Shown here: positions 26,809 to 35,077 of the stretch, in pieces
Position numbering within the stretch: position 1 is the first letter of the stretch
Layout of the letters: each line of letters opens with the position of its first letter
From: Sulfurospirillum sp. UBA4058
GTDB lineage: Bacteria > Campylobacterota > Campylobacteria > Campylobacterales > Sulfurospirillaceae
Length of the DNA stretch: 64,000 nt
Direction: 5' to 3'
NCBI GenBank assembly: GCA_002382085.1
Contig: DFZK01000007.1
Location: 62,001-126,000, forward strand
The notes under the pieces: generated by a model
The model's input: the letters and a program-made list of their open reading frames with translations, nothing else
Told to the model about the DNA's origin: nothing
Databases searched by the model: none
Program-made: the position numbers and the translations under genes

Positions 26809-27582
26809 ATGGAATCGCTTATTCGACTCTTCGGCGAAGAACATGTGATTCTTTTTTTTCTTCTTTTTGCTCGATTAAGCGGCTTATTCGCGTTTTTCCC
26901 TTTTTTTTCGCATGCGACGATTCCCTTAAGCATTAAAACATCGATCACGTTTTTTATGGTTATCTTTCTATATCCCTTATTGCCTCCTTTGCCGTTCGTC
27001 CCGACGTTACTGAATCTGTTACTTGCGATTCTCTCCGAATTGTTGATCGGTTTAATCGGCGGTCTAATGTTAACGATCGTTCTTTCGATTTTACAAATGG
27101 CGGGTATGCAGGTAGCTTTTGTCATGGGCTTTACGATGGCAAGCGTTATGGATCCGCAAACGAGTTCTTCGGTACCGGTTATTTCTCAAATCTTAGCGTT
27201 AATAGGTCTCATGGTCATTTTGGCTTTTAACGGGCATCATCAGATGCTTTTATTTATTGCCGATTCTTTGACGCTTTTACCGCTAGGAACGTTTTACCCT
27301 CACATGAACGTCTTAACGTATTTGATTAAGGCAACGACGGGGATTTTTGTGTACGGCTTTGTTCTTTCGTTCCCGGTCGTGGCATTTTCGCTTCTGCTTG
27401 ACGTCGTTTTCGGCATGCTCATGAAAACCATGCCGCAATTCAATCTTTTGGTTGTTGGCTTTCCGATTCGTATCGCCGTTTCGTTTGTCGTTTTAATTGC
27501 CGTTTTGGCGTCGATGATGCTGATTTTCAAGCGGGAATTTATCGAAGCGATGAACCATTTGTCACTTCTTTTTCTACGTTAA
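26809..27582 (+). CDS. fliR: Flagellar type III export protein FliR
   Basis: A 257-residue inner-membrane protein with six to seven hydrophobic segments. It is part of the FliPQR export gate of the flagellar type III secretion apparatus. Typical blocks are LLFARLSGLFAFFPFF at the N-terminus, ELLIGLIGGLMLTIVLSILQMAGMQ and GFTMASVMDPQTSSSVPV. Its presence shows the organism is flagellated; no other flagellar structural gene is in this window. It is part of a tight plus-strand run with the ATPase before it and the acidic protein after it. Confidence 0.95.
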   Translation: MESLIRLFGEEHVILFFLLFARLSGLFAFFPFFSHATIPLSIKTSITFFMVIFLYPLLPPLPFVPTLLNLLLAILSELLIGLIGGLMLTIVLSILQMAGMQVAFVMGFTMASVMDPQTSSSVPVISQILALIGLMVILAFNGHHQMLLFIADSLTLLPLGTFYPHMNVLTYLIKATTGIFVYGFVLSFPVVAFSLLLDVVFGMLMKTMPQFNLLVVGFPIRIAVSFVVLIAVLASMMLIFKREFIEAMNHLSLLFLR

Positions 27583-27642
27583 AGCAATCATAAATTTTTT
27601 TATACTACAATGGGAAATACTAATTCTCATTCAGGAGTGAGC

Positions 27643-29088
27643 ATGCGCCTGTTACTACTCAACACGAACCCTGCCGTTTCAAGGCTTATCAAACTTAGTA
27701 CCGATAAGGTCGGGTATGAGTTAGACGAATTTGACGATTACGGATTGGTTCCATTGGTTCAATATGACGTCATATTGGTAGATAACGAGGTGTATGAAGA
27801 AGAAGCGTTAGCGGGTGTTAAAGAGACAAGTGAATGCAACTATGTTATTTATATAGGGCAACGAGGTACTCAAAAACCTCAAGGCGTCAACGTCCTCTTG
27901 GAAAAACCTTTTTTACCGACGGATTTCTTAACTTTATTGGAAAAAGCAAAAAATATGCTTTTAAGCGTTAGAGTCGAAGACCCGATTGTCCTATCGGAGC
28001 AAAACGACGAAGAAAAAGCCTTTGATATCGATAACATTGATACCTTAGACGAAGATGAACCTTTAACGCTTCCGATTCCTTCCGAGGACGAGGATAAATC
28101 GTTAGAGTTAGGCGAGTTAGAGCTCGGTGAAATGTCGTTTGAAGACGAGAAACTATTTAACAAACAGACGCAAGAGACTCCATCCGAGAATGAAGAAGCG
28201 CTTGCTTTAGACGAATTTGACGACGCGTCATTATTACTTGAGGAAGATGAAACGCCTGATGAAACGCTTGTTCAAGAAGATGCAGATACCCTCGAAGAAG
28301 CAAAAGACGAAGCAACGCCGTGTATTTTAGATAAAGACGATATTAACGAAGTTAAACAGCTACTAGACGATAGCGACGAGGCAGAAGAAAGCGACGCTTT
28401 AAATGAAATCGACGATACCTTAGCGTTCCTCAACGATGACGAAGAGAAAAGAGAAGAAGACGATTTTGTGTTTGAAGAAGACGAAAAAATACAAGACGAG
28501 ACGGATAAACTCTCTTTAGCACCTTTTGAAGATGAAGATTTAACGTTAGGCAAAGCAGTAGATGCACACGAAATGCCGATAGCGCAGTTCGACGAAGAGG
28601 ACGAAAAAATGCTTCCTCAAGAAGAGATTATCGACTCTTTCGAGGAGACATTGGCGGAATCGACGGAAGAATTGTCTGAGGATGAAGATGAGGCGGATTT
28701 TCCCGAAGACGATGCGCTTATGATTCCGCATGTCGACGATGCCGTGGAAGTAATTGAACACGAAGATGCTTCATTAGAATCCCTCGATGCTATCGATGTT
28801 ATGGTCTCTTTACCTGAAGATAATAGTATCGCGTCGCTAGACGACTTGAGCGAAAATCTTCTCAAATCGGCGTTCGGAGAAGCAATAGACGAAGAAATGC
28901 CGGAAACGTTAACGGCGGCATGCTACGATAACGAAGATACGAAACAAGAAGAAAAAATAGACGTTATACGCGGCGAAATCGAAAATAGTATTTCCAGAAG
29001 TATCTCCGGGCTTGCCCAAAGCGATATTTTACGGGAAGCTTTAAAAGGAATGCGTATTAATATTTCCATTACCTTTGACGAGAAATAA
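27643..29088 (+). CDS. Receiver-like protein with a very acidic repetitive C-terminal region
   Basis: About 481 residues. The first 110 resemble a response-regulator receiver: MRLLLLNTNPAVSRLI, then YDVILVDNEVYEE with the likely phospho-acceptor Asp, and VLLEKPFLPTDF with the conserved Lys-Pro. The acidic pair expected after strand 1 is replaced by NTN, so phosphorylation may be altered. Residues about 115-430 are a low-complexity stretch dominated by Glu and Asp. A conserved basic-amphipathic tail follows (EIENSISRSISGLAQSDILREALKGM). C. jejuni has a protein annotated as highly acidic at the same place between fliR and gmk. The ATG at 27643 has CAGGAGTGAGC upstream. Function unknown. Confidence 0.8.
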   Translation: MRLLLLNTNPAVSRLIKLSTDKVGYELDEFDDYGLVPLVQYDVILVDNEVYEEEALAGVKETSECNYVIYIGQRGTQKPQGVNVLLEKPFLPTDFLTLLEKAKNMLLSVRVEDPIVLSEQNDEEKAFDIDNIDTLDEDEPLTLPIPSEDEDKSLELGELELGEMSFEDEKLFNKQTQETPSENEEALALDEFDDASLLLEEDETPDETLVQEDADTLEEAKDEATPCILDKDDINEVKQLLDDSDEAEESDALNEIDDTLAFLNDDEEKREEDDFVFEEDEKIQDETDKLSLAPFEDEDLTLGKAVDAHEMPIAQFDEEDEKMLPQEEIIDSFEETLAESTEELSEDEDEADFPEDDALMIPHVDDAVEVIEHEDASLESLDAIDVMVSLPEDNSIASLDDLSENLLKSAFGEAIDEEMPETLTAACYDNEDTKQEEKIDVIRGEIENSISRSISGLAQSDILREALKGMRINISITFDEK

Positions 29089-29091
29089 AGA

Positions 29092-29706
29092 ATGAAAGGC
29101 AATCTTTTAGTGCTTTCAGGTCCTAGCGGATCGGGAAAAAGTTCTTTAATGAAGCGAGTGCTTCAGGCAATTCCCGATGCTTATTTTTCTATCTCGAGTA
29201 CGACGCGCTCGATACGAGAAGGCGAAAAAGAGGGCGTTAGTTATCATTTTATTTCCAAGGAAGTTTTTGAACAAGATATGGAAGCAGGGTACTTTTTAGA
29301 ATGGGCAAAAGTACACGACAATTATTACGGAACGTCTTTGAAGCCTATCTTAAAAGCACTCCATGAGGGACGCTTGGTCGTATGCGACATCGATGTTCAA
29401 GGGCATAAAATTGCCCGTGAAAAATTCGGCGACGTGATTACCTCGGTTTTTATCACGACTCCGGATCAAAAAAGCTTGCGGGAACGCCTGCGTTTTAGGG
29501 GTACGGATTCGAGCGAAGTCATCGACAAACGATTGGCAAATGCCGTTTCGGAGATGACATGTATTAAAGAATACGATTATTTGTTGATTAACGACGATTT
29601 GGAAGAAACCGCACAGACGCTTATTGCGATCGCTTTAGCTTCACGTACGAAAACGGCTCTAACGGACTTGGGTGAATTCATCAGTTCTTGGGCTAACATC
29701 GAGTAG
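29092..29706 (+). CDS. gmk: Guanylate kinase
   Basis: A 204-residue enzyme phosphorylating GMP to GDP. The P-loop is LSGPSGSGKSSLMKRVL, the GMP-binding region is STTRSIREGEKEGVSYHF, and the lid and core include GYFLEWAKVHDNYYGTS and CDIDVQGHK. The length is standard. It follows the acidic protein by three bases, and the next gene has its own promoter. Confidence 0.98.
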   Translation: MKGNLLVLSGPSGSGKSSLMKRVLQAIPDAYFSISSTTRSIREGEKEGVSYHFISKEVFEQDMEAGYFLEWAKVHDNYYGTSLKPILKALHEGRLVVCDIDVQGHKIAREKFGDVITSVFITTPDQKSLRERLRFRGTDSSEVIDKRLANAVSEMTCIKEYDYLLINDDLEETAQTLIAIALASRTKTALTDLGEFISSWANIE

Positions 29707-29741
29707 TACATCTGCCTCATTTTCCGTTTAGAAAAAAATGC

Positions 29742-29747
29742 TATAAT
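29742..29747 (+). promoter_or_regulatory. -10 box for the tandem tatA genes
   Basis: TATAAT at 29742-29747 lies about 30 bases upstream of the first tatA start codon, after an A/T-rich stretch. AAGGAACACA is the ribosome-binding site. Confidence 0.5.
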
Positions 29748-29776
29748 AAGTTACTTTTTAGAGAATAAGGAACACA

Positions 29777-30001
29777 ATGGGAACGTTTAGTATTTCACAC
29801 TGGCTCGTCATTTTGCTGATTATCGTTTTGCTTTTCGGTGCGAAAAAAATCCCCGATCTTGCTAAAGGGGTCGGTCAAGGAATTAAAAACTTTAAAAAAG
29901 CGATGAAAGAAGAAGAAACACCGACGATAGAAAACATGGAAACAAAACACGATACTGCTGCGACATCGACGCCGTCGCAAGAAGAAAAAAAATCGAATTA
30001 A
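29777..30001 (+). CDS. tatA: Sec-independent translocase TatA, copy 1
   Basis: A 74-residue protein with one N-terminal membrane helix (HWLVILLIIVLLFGAKKIPDLAKGVGQGIKNFKKAM) that includes the FG hinge and the amphipathic helix that define TatA/E. The C-terminal tail is acidic and variable. TatA oligomers form the protein-conducting path of the twin-arginine system, which exports folded proteins such as molybdoenzymes and hydrogenases. A second copy follows after 30 bases; tatB and tatC are not in the window. Confidence 0.93.
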   Translation: MGTFSISHWLVILLIIVLLFGAKKIPDLAKGVGQGIKNFKKAMKEEETPTIENMETKHDTAATSTPSQEEKKSN

Positions 30002-30031
30002 TCGTTTAAATCAATTACGTAAGGAGAAAAA

Positions 30032-30271
30032 ATGGGTACGTTCAGTATGGGACATTGGTTAGTTATTTTAGCCGTGGTCGTTTTACTTTTTGGCGCGAAA
30101 AAAATTCCAGAATTAGCCAAAGGTTTTGGACAAGGAATTAAAGATTTTAAAAAAGCGATTAAAGAAGACGAAGAATCCACGACCGTAGTGCCGAGCGAAA
30201 AAGTAGAGTCTAAAGCTGACGTTACGGCATCGACGACGCATGTACATGTAGATGAAAAAAAATCGGTATAA
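30032..30271 (+). CDS. Sec-independent translocase TatA, copy 2
   Basis: A 79-residue paralogue of the preceding gene. The membrane and amphipathic helices (GHWLVILAVVVLLFGAKKIPELAKGFGQGIKDFKKA) are nearly identical in pattern, while the acidic tails have diverged completely. AAGGAGAAAA precedes the ATG. The pair looks like a local tandem duplication kept under selection for the helical part. It could be a TatE-like spare or a functional TatB substitute; the helix lacks a clear TatB-type feature. argS begins nine bases after its stop. Confidence 0.92.
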   Translation: MGTFSMGHWLVILAVVVLLFGAKKIPELAKGFGQGIKDFKKAIKEDEESTTVVPSEKVESKADVTASTTHVHVDEKKSV

Positions 30272-30280
30272 GGTTCGGTA

Positions 30281-31867
30281 TTGAAAAAAAGAGTTACCGA
30301 AGTCATTCAAAAGACACTGCAAAGAGAGTTTGTTTTAGAAAAACCGACCAATCTTTTTTTTGGGCATTATGCAACGCCTATAGCGTTTTCGTTGGCAAAA
30401 GAGTTGAAAAAATCTCCTATTGCGATTGCCGAGGAGCTTTGTTCTAAATTCGATACCGAAGGTATTTTTCAAGCCGTTACGCCGATTAAAGGGTATATCA
30501 ATTTTAAACTAAGCGAGTCGTTTCTCGATCACTATGCCACATGGGCGTTGGAACATGAATCCGAATTTGGCAGCGATACGCATAATGAATCTATTTTATT
30601 GGAATACGTCAGCGCAAATCCTACGGGACCTTTGCATATCGGACATGCCAGAGGTGCGGTCATGGGGGATGCTCTCTATCGCATCGGAACGCATTTAGGC
30701 TATAAGATTACGAGTGAATATTACGTCAACGATGCGGGAAACCAAGTCGATTTGTTAGGACTTTCGATTTACCTTGCCGGACGCGAACATATCCTAAACG
30801 TCGCCGTGCAATGGCCTGAAGAATTTTATCGCGGCGAGTACATCGTCGATTTGGCGTTTGTCGCTAAAGAAGAGCTCGGCGAAGCTATTTTTCACGATGA
30901 GAAAAACATCAAACACTTATCCGTTTGGGGAAAAGACAAGATGTTGGAGCTCATTCGATCCAACCTTGCAGACGTAGGGATATCCTTTGAACAATTTGTC
31001 AGCGAAAAATCTCTCTATGGGCAATGGGACGCCAGCTTTACCCGATTGCGCAACAACGCTAAAACGTATGAAGAAGGCGGCAAAGTATGGATCCGTTCAA
31101 CCGACTTGGGCGACGAAAAAGATCGCGTTGTCGTTAGAGAAGACGGAAGACCGACCTATTTGGCGGGAGATATTATCTACCACGACAATAAGTTTCAGCG
31201 CGGATACGATCGCTATATTAACATTTGGGGTGCAGACCATCACGGCTATATCGCACGCGTAAAAGCGGCGATTAATTTCTTGGGGTACGATGAATCCAAA
31301 CTGGAAGTCTTATTGGCGCAAATGGTCTCTTTACTCAAAGGCGGAGAGCCGTATAAAATGAGTAAACGTGCCGGAAATTTTATTTTGATGAGCGACGTCG
31401 TTTCAGAGATCGGCAGTGATGCGTTGCGTTTCGTTTTCCTGAGTAAAAAATCGGATACGCATCTTGAATTCGACATCGACGTCTTTAAGCAAGAAGACAA
31501 TAATAACCCCGTTTTTTACGTGAATTATGCTCATGCACGGGTTAATCAGATTTTTGCAAAAGCTGAAAAATCACTTCAAGATATCGTACATATTAAACTT
31601 GAAAACTTAAGCGAAGAGGCTCAAAATCTTCTTTTTAGCGCGCTATTGCTTCCCGAAGTTTTAGATGACGCGTTTCACTCCCGACAAGTCCAAAAGGTGA
31701 CCGAATATTTAAAATCCCTTGCGGCGGCATTGCATAAATTTTACAACGAAAATCGTGTCGTAGGAAGCGAAGACGAGGCAAAGCTGCTTAAACTGTTTGC
31801 CGTCGTTGCGCTCTCTTTACGCGTAGGGCTTCGCATGATCGGCATTCATGCCAAAGAGAGAATGTAG
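30281..31867 (+). CDS. argS: Arginyl-tRNA synthetase
   Basis: A 528-residue class I aminoacyl-tRNA synthetase. The HIGH-type motif is in SANPTGPLHIGHARGAVMGDAL and the KMSKS-type motif is KMSKRAGNFI. The C-terminal DALR anticodon-binding domain ends in ALSLRVGLRMIGIHAKERM, a typical ArgRS terminus. The start is TTG at 30281 with a weak purine-rich site. The neighbouring tatA, gmk and fliR genes match the order seen in Campylobacter. Confidence 0.98.
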   Translation: MKKRVTEVIQKTLQREFVLEKPTNLFFGHYATPIAFSLAKELKKSPIAIAEELCSKFDTEGIFQAVTPIKGYINFKLSESFLDHYATWALEHESEFGSDTHNESILLEYVSANPTGPLHIGHARGAVMGDALYRIGTHLGYKITSEYYVNDAGNQVDLLGLSIYLAGREHILNVAVQWPEEFYRGEYIVDLAFVAKEELGEAIFHDEKNIKHLSVWGKDKMLELIRSNLADVGISFEQFVSEKSLYGQWDASFTRLRNNAKTYEEGGKVWIRSTDLGDEKDRVVVREDGRPTYLAGDIIYHDNKFQRGYDRYINIWGADHHGYIARVKAAINFLGYDESKLEVLLAQMVSLLKGGEPYKMSKRAGNFILMSDVVSEIGSDALRFVFLSKKSDTHLEFDIDVFKQEDNNNPVFYVNYAHARVNQIFAKAEKSLQDIVHIKLENLSEEAQNLLFSALLLPEVLDDAFHSRQVQKVTEYLKSLAAALHKFYNENRVVGSEDEAKLLKLFAVVALSLRVGLRMIGIHAKERM

Positions 31868-31875
31868 TCTCCTTC

Positions 31876-32709
31876 ATGCAACGTAAACGTCTTTTAACGA
31901 CGCTTTTGCGTTTAGCGATACGCTATCCCAAACTCTTCATCGTAGCCCTTCTTTTAGGAGGGCTTTCTTACATGTACGAAGTTTTTATCGCGCGCGATAC
32001 GATGTGCTTTATGGGTGTTCCTCAAGCACTGGATGCACGGAGTGAACATTGGACGCGTGTTTTTCGTAATCAGGCATATATGGTAGGATATTCGGATTTA
32101 AAAGCTAATCCGCTCTGGGTTGTTTACAAACTCATACCTCCTCCTAATGAAGGAAGCTCGCTTAAACGTCCCGAAAGTTTCAGTCGCGATTGGCGAAATC
32201 TCGGCTTCATTACGCAAGACGATTATACCCATAGCGGGTATGATCGAGGGCACATGGCACCCAATTTTGCGATAGCTCGTTTGTACGGTAAAACCGCTCA
32301 GTACGAGACGTTTTTAATGACCAATATTACACCGCAAAAACCCTCTTTAAATCAAAAAATTTGGCAACGTTTGGAAGAAGCGGAGATCGAAACGTTCGCC
32401 CCGAAATACAAAGCATTGTGGGTTTACACCGGAGCACTGTTTGAAGGACGCGCTCAAACGTTAAAAAATTCGGCATGGATTCAAATTCCCTCGGCATTTT
32501 ATAAATTTTACGTCGGTATCGATGCCAACGATCAGCTTCATACCTTTGGCGTGATTATTCCTCAAAATGCCAAGCCCAACGATTCCCTTGAACGTTATAT
32601 AGTGAGTATCGATGAGATCGAACGTCGTAGCGGTTTTGATTTTCTGTGTGACCTAGACGATGCTATTGAATCAAAAATCGAAGCTTCACAAGGCGAAAAG
32701 TGGTTTTAG
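31876..32709 (+). CDS. Membrane-anchored DNA/RNA non-specific endonuclease (NUC1 family)
   Basis: A 277-residue protein with one N-terminal membrane helix (about residues 18-38) and a periplasmic nuclease domain. The beta-beta-alpha-metal active site is DRGHMAPNFA, with the second motif TNITPQKPSLNQKIW supplying the metal-binding Asn. The family cuts DNA and RNA without sequence preference. Similar nucleases in Gram-negative bacteria act in nucleotide scavenging or affect natural transformation. Its 3' end overlaps the convergent GGDEF-EAL gene by four bases. Confidence 0.92.
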   Translation: MQRKRLLTTLLRLAIRYPKLFIVALLLGGLSYMYEVFIARDTMCFMGVPQALDARSEHWTRVFRNQAYMVGYSDLKANPLWVVYKLIPPPNEGSSLKRPESFSRDWRNLGFITQDDYTHSGYDRGHMAPNFAIARLYGKTAQYETFLMTNITPQKPSLNQKIWQRLEEAEIETFAPKYKALWVYTGALFEGRAQTLKNSAWIQIPSAFYKFYVGIDANDQLHTFGVIIPQNAKPNDSLERYIVSIDEIERRSGFDFLCDLDDAIESKIEASQGEKWF

Positions 32710-34622
32710 CGATAAAGTGATGACTCCGGTTCGGGACGGGAGAAGAAAAAGCCTTGGGCATAGCGAATACCTAAATCGCGAATCTGCTCACAGATACCTT
32801 CATCGCTTACGTACTCGGCAATGACTTCGATACCGGCTTCTTTCGCAAACGTTACGATATTTTTTACCAATAAAAACGAAATCGTGTCGGTTAGAATTTT
32901 TTGAATAATACTCCCGTCAATTTTGATAAAGTCGGGTTTTATCTCGGCAAGGTAAATGAAATTGGAGTACCCGCTTCCAAAATCGTCGATAAAGATTTTA
33001 TAGCCTAAGTGCTTAAGCATCGACAGGTTTTCTTTCGCTTTTTCTTTGCGTACCAAGTCTTCCGTCTCAACCAGCTCCAAGCCTAAGCGTTTTGCGATCC
33101 AAGGATCTTGCGCGTAGGTTTTTAGAAGAGATAAAATCGTCTCATCGATAATATCTTGAGGATTAAGATTGACGTTGATAAAAAGTTCCGGATGAAGGCG
33201 GAGTTGATGGTAGCAGACGGAAAGAACCTTTTGCGTAATATTACGTAATAAGAACGTGCCTTGAATGCTCGGAAGGATTTTATCGGGCGTGATGATACGT
33301 TTTTCATGATCAAAAAGACGTAAAAGGGCTTCGTAATGCGAAACGTTGCCGGTTTTAACGTCGACAATTTTTTGATAGTAACATGTCAAGCGATCTTCTT
33401 CAATTGCCGCTTTAATTTCGGCTAACGATAGATGGCTGCGTTGATCTTTATGACCGGATTCATCGTAAATCTCTATGGTGTTGCGCCCTTTCGATTTGGC
33501 ATTGTAGAGTGCGACGTCGGCAAGCTTAAAAGCTTCTTGAAACGTACGCGATTTTTGCGGAACGAGATTGACGCCGATCGAAACGCTAAGCTGAATCGAT
33601 TCATTGGAAGGTAATATAAAACGGGTCTTTTGAATCGTGCTAAAGAGTTTTTCAATGATATTCAGCGGTGAGTTCGGATCATTTCTTTGCATATGCGCTA
33701 AAATAAGGAATTCCTCTCCTCCGTATCGAATGACAATATCTTCTTTCTCTCTCGTTGAAGCTAAAAGCGTTTGAGCGATTTGCGTTAGCACCCGATCACC
33801 GCTATCGTGTCCGTAGGTGTCGTTGATTTTTTTAAAGTAGTCGATGTCTAATGCCGCGATAATATAATCGTCGAGCTGAATCAAATCTTGGTAATGTTGC
33901 AGGTAGTTACGGTTATAAACGCCGGTAAGTTTATCAATAAAGCTATTTTTGCGTATATCTTTCAGGCGAATGGCTTGTAGGATTAAAAAGAACAAAATAA
34001 TGCCGATAATCACCATTATACCGATAATTCCGCGTTTTAAAATCGCCAAGACATAGTTGACTTCTTCGATTTTTTGAATCGAAAAGTCGATAGCCAAGAC
34101 GAGTTGTACCTGATGGTCGTATTGAATGGGCAGGAGATACGTGAGCGATAGCTGATGCAAGAGCGTGTGATGAATCACGACGGGACGTTTTTCTTCATAA
34201 ATACGAAACCATTCGGGGCTTTCGACGTCTAGTTTTTGGTTGATCATCGCTTTATCTTCTTTGTTGGATGCATCGCTTAAAAAGCGAAAGATACCGCGAT
34301 CGTCTTTGTAAACCAAATATGCGTATTTGATATTAGGCGTCAACAGTGTTTTCAGATACGATTCGACGCGGTGTTGCAAAGTGACGTCGTTTTTCAGTGC
34401 TTCAACGTAATTGGATTGTGCCTGCAGTAAATGTTCAACTTGCGAGGCGCAATTTTGCGTAATACTGAAAAGATCGGATGTGGAGATCGTAAAAAGTTTA
34501 CGACCGATTTGTTCTTCGAGTTTAATCGTGTAGCTTAAAAGTAAAAGCAAAACAAAGGCAATTAAAAGCGTCGGGATAAAAAAATAAAACGGACTTTTAT
34601 GCCATAACGAGCGTAGCGTCAT
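32706..34622 (-). CDS. Membrane GGDEF-EAL protein coupled to a TonB receptor operon
   Basis: A 638-residue inner-membrane protein with a helix at about residues 13-33, a periplasmic sensor of about 160 residues, a helix at about 193-213, a GGDEF domain (RYGGEEFLILA) and an EAL domain (YEALLRL, NLNPQDI, ELVETEDL, DDFGSGYSNF, KIDGSII, EYVSDE). Both active sites look complete, so it could make and break cyclic di-GMP. The RxxD inhibitory site is absent (REKED in its place). It is the last gene of a three-gene operon, starting in an ATGA overlap with the small periplasmic protein. That protein probably regulates it across the membrane, by analogy to the YfiR-YfiN pair. Confidence 0.92.
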   Translation of the reverse strand: MTLRSLWHKSPFYFFIPTLLIAFVLLLLLSYTIKLEEQIGRKLFTISTSDLFSITQNCASQVEHLLQAQSNYVEALKNDVTLQHRVESYLKTLLTPNIKYAYLVYKDDRGIFRFLSDASNKEDKAMINQKLDVESPEWFRIYEEKRPVVIHHTLLHQLSLTYLLPIQYDHQVQLVLAIDFSIQKIEEVNYVLAILKRGIIGIMVIIGIILFFLILQAIRLKDIRKNSFIDKLTGVYNRNYLQHYQDLIQLDDYIIAALDIDYFKKINDTYGHDSGDRVLTQIAQTLLASTREKEDIVIRYGGEEFLILAHMQRNDPNSPLNIIEKLFSTIQKTRFILPSNESIQLSVSIGVNLVPQKSRTFQEAFKLADVALYNAKSKGRNTIEIYDESGHKDQRSHLSLAEIKAAIEEDRLTCYYQKIVDVKTGNVSHYEALLRLFDHEKRIITPDKILPSIQGTFLLRNITQKVLSVCYHQLRLHPELFINVNLNPQDIIDETILSLLKTYAQDPWIAKRLGLELVETEDLVRKEKAKENLSMLKHLGYKIFIDDFGSGYSNFIYLAEIKPDFIKIDGSIIQKILTDTISFLLVKNIVTFAKEAGIEVIAEYVSDEGICEQIRDLGIRYAQGFFFSRPEPESSLYR

Positions 34623-35077
34623 TCGATCGACTCGATAAACTGTTCAAATGAACTCGGTAAATGGATGCGGTGCGCTTGAAGCCGTCGTTGGATAAAAACG
34701 ATATTCGGTCGGCTTTTATTCCAAAAAAAAGCACCGAAATAGCGTTCGTCGGAAAGAAGTTTTCGATAATTGTTGGTAAAGTAAAGCGTGTTTTTACTGC
34801 GGCAGATACTTTTTTCATCGACATTTTTATTGATAAAAATAAAGTTTGCATCTTCACATGTCGCGCTAAGCGTTGTATACTGTGCGTAAACGCTTTTTTC
34901 AAGTTTGGAAATTTCCGGAATAAAGAGTTTAAGAGGTTCATTCAAGGATGAAGCGGCAATTTCGGTAATAATTTTTGCCTCCAACTCGATCTCTTTTTGA
35001 TAAGGTTTGACCAAAAACGTATAATTTTCCGCATACGTAAAAATCGTCAATAAGCCGATGAGTATGAAATGCTTCAT
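34619..35077 (-). CDS. Small periplasmic protein, YfiR-like candidate adaptor
   Basis: About 152 residues with a signal peptide (MKHFILIGLLTIFTYAE) and a compact alpha/beta domain. Conserved-looking parts are CEDANFIFI and FGAFFWNKSRPNIVFIQRRL, ending in IHLPSSFEQFIESIE. Two Cys residues could form a disulfide. The size, location and order of elements recall YfiR (DUF4154), the periplasmic inhibitor of the YfiN diguanylate cyclase, but I see no decisive identity. The ATG at 35077 overlaps the TonB-receptor stop (TGATG), and its own stop overlaps the next start, so all three genes are translationally coupled. Confidence 0.7.
   Translation of the reverse strand: MKHFILIGLLTIFTYAENYTFLVKPYQKEIELEAKIITEIAASSLNEPLKLFIPEISKLEKSVYAQYTTLSATCEDANFIFINKNVDEKSICRSKNTLYFTNNYRKLLSDERYFGAFFWNKSRPNIVFIQRRLQAHRIHLPSSFEQFIESIE

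Noticed and set aside
28141..28900. Minus-strand serine-rich frames opposite the acidic protein
   Set aside because: They are a composition artefact: GAA/GAC codons read as TTC/TCx on the opposite strand.
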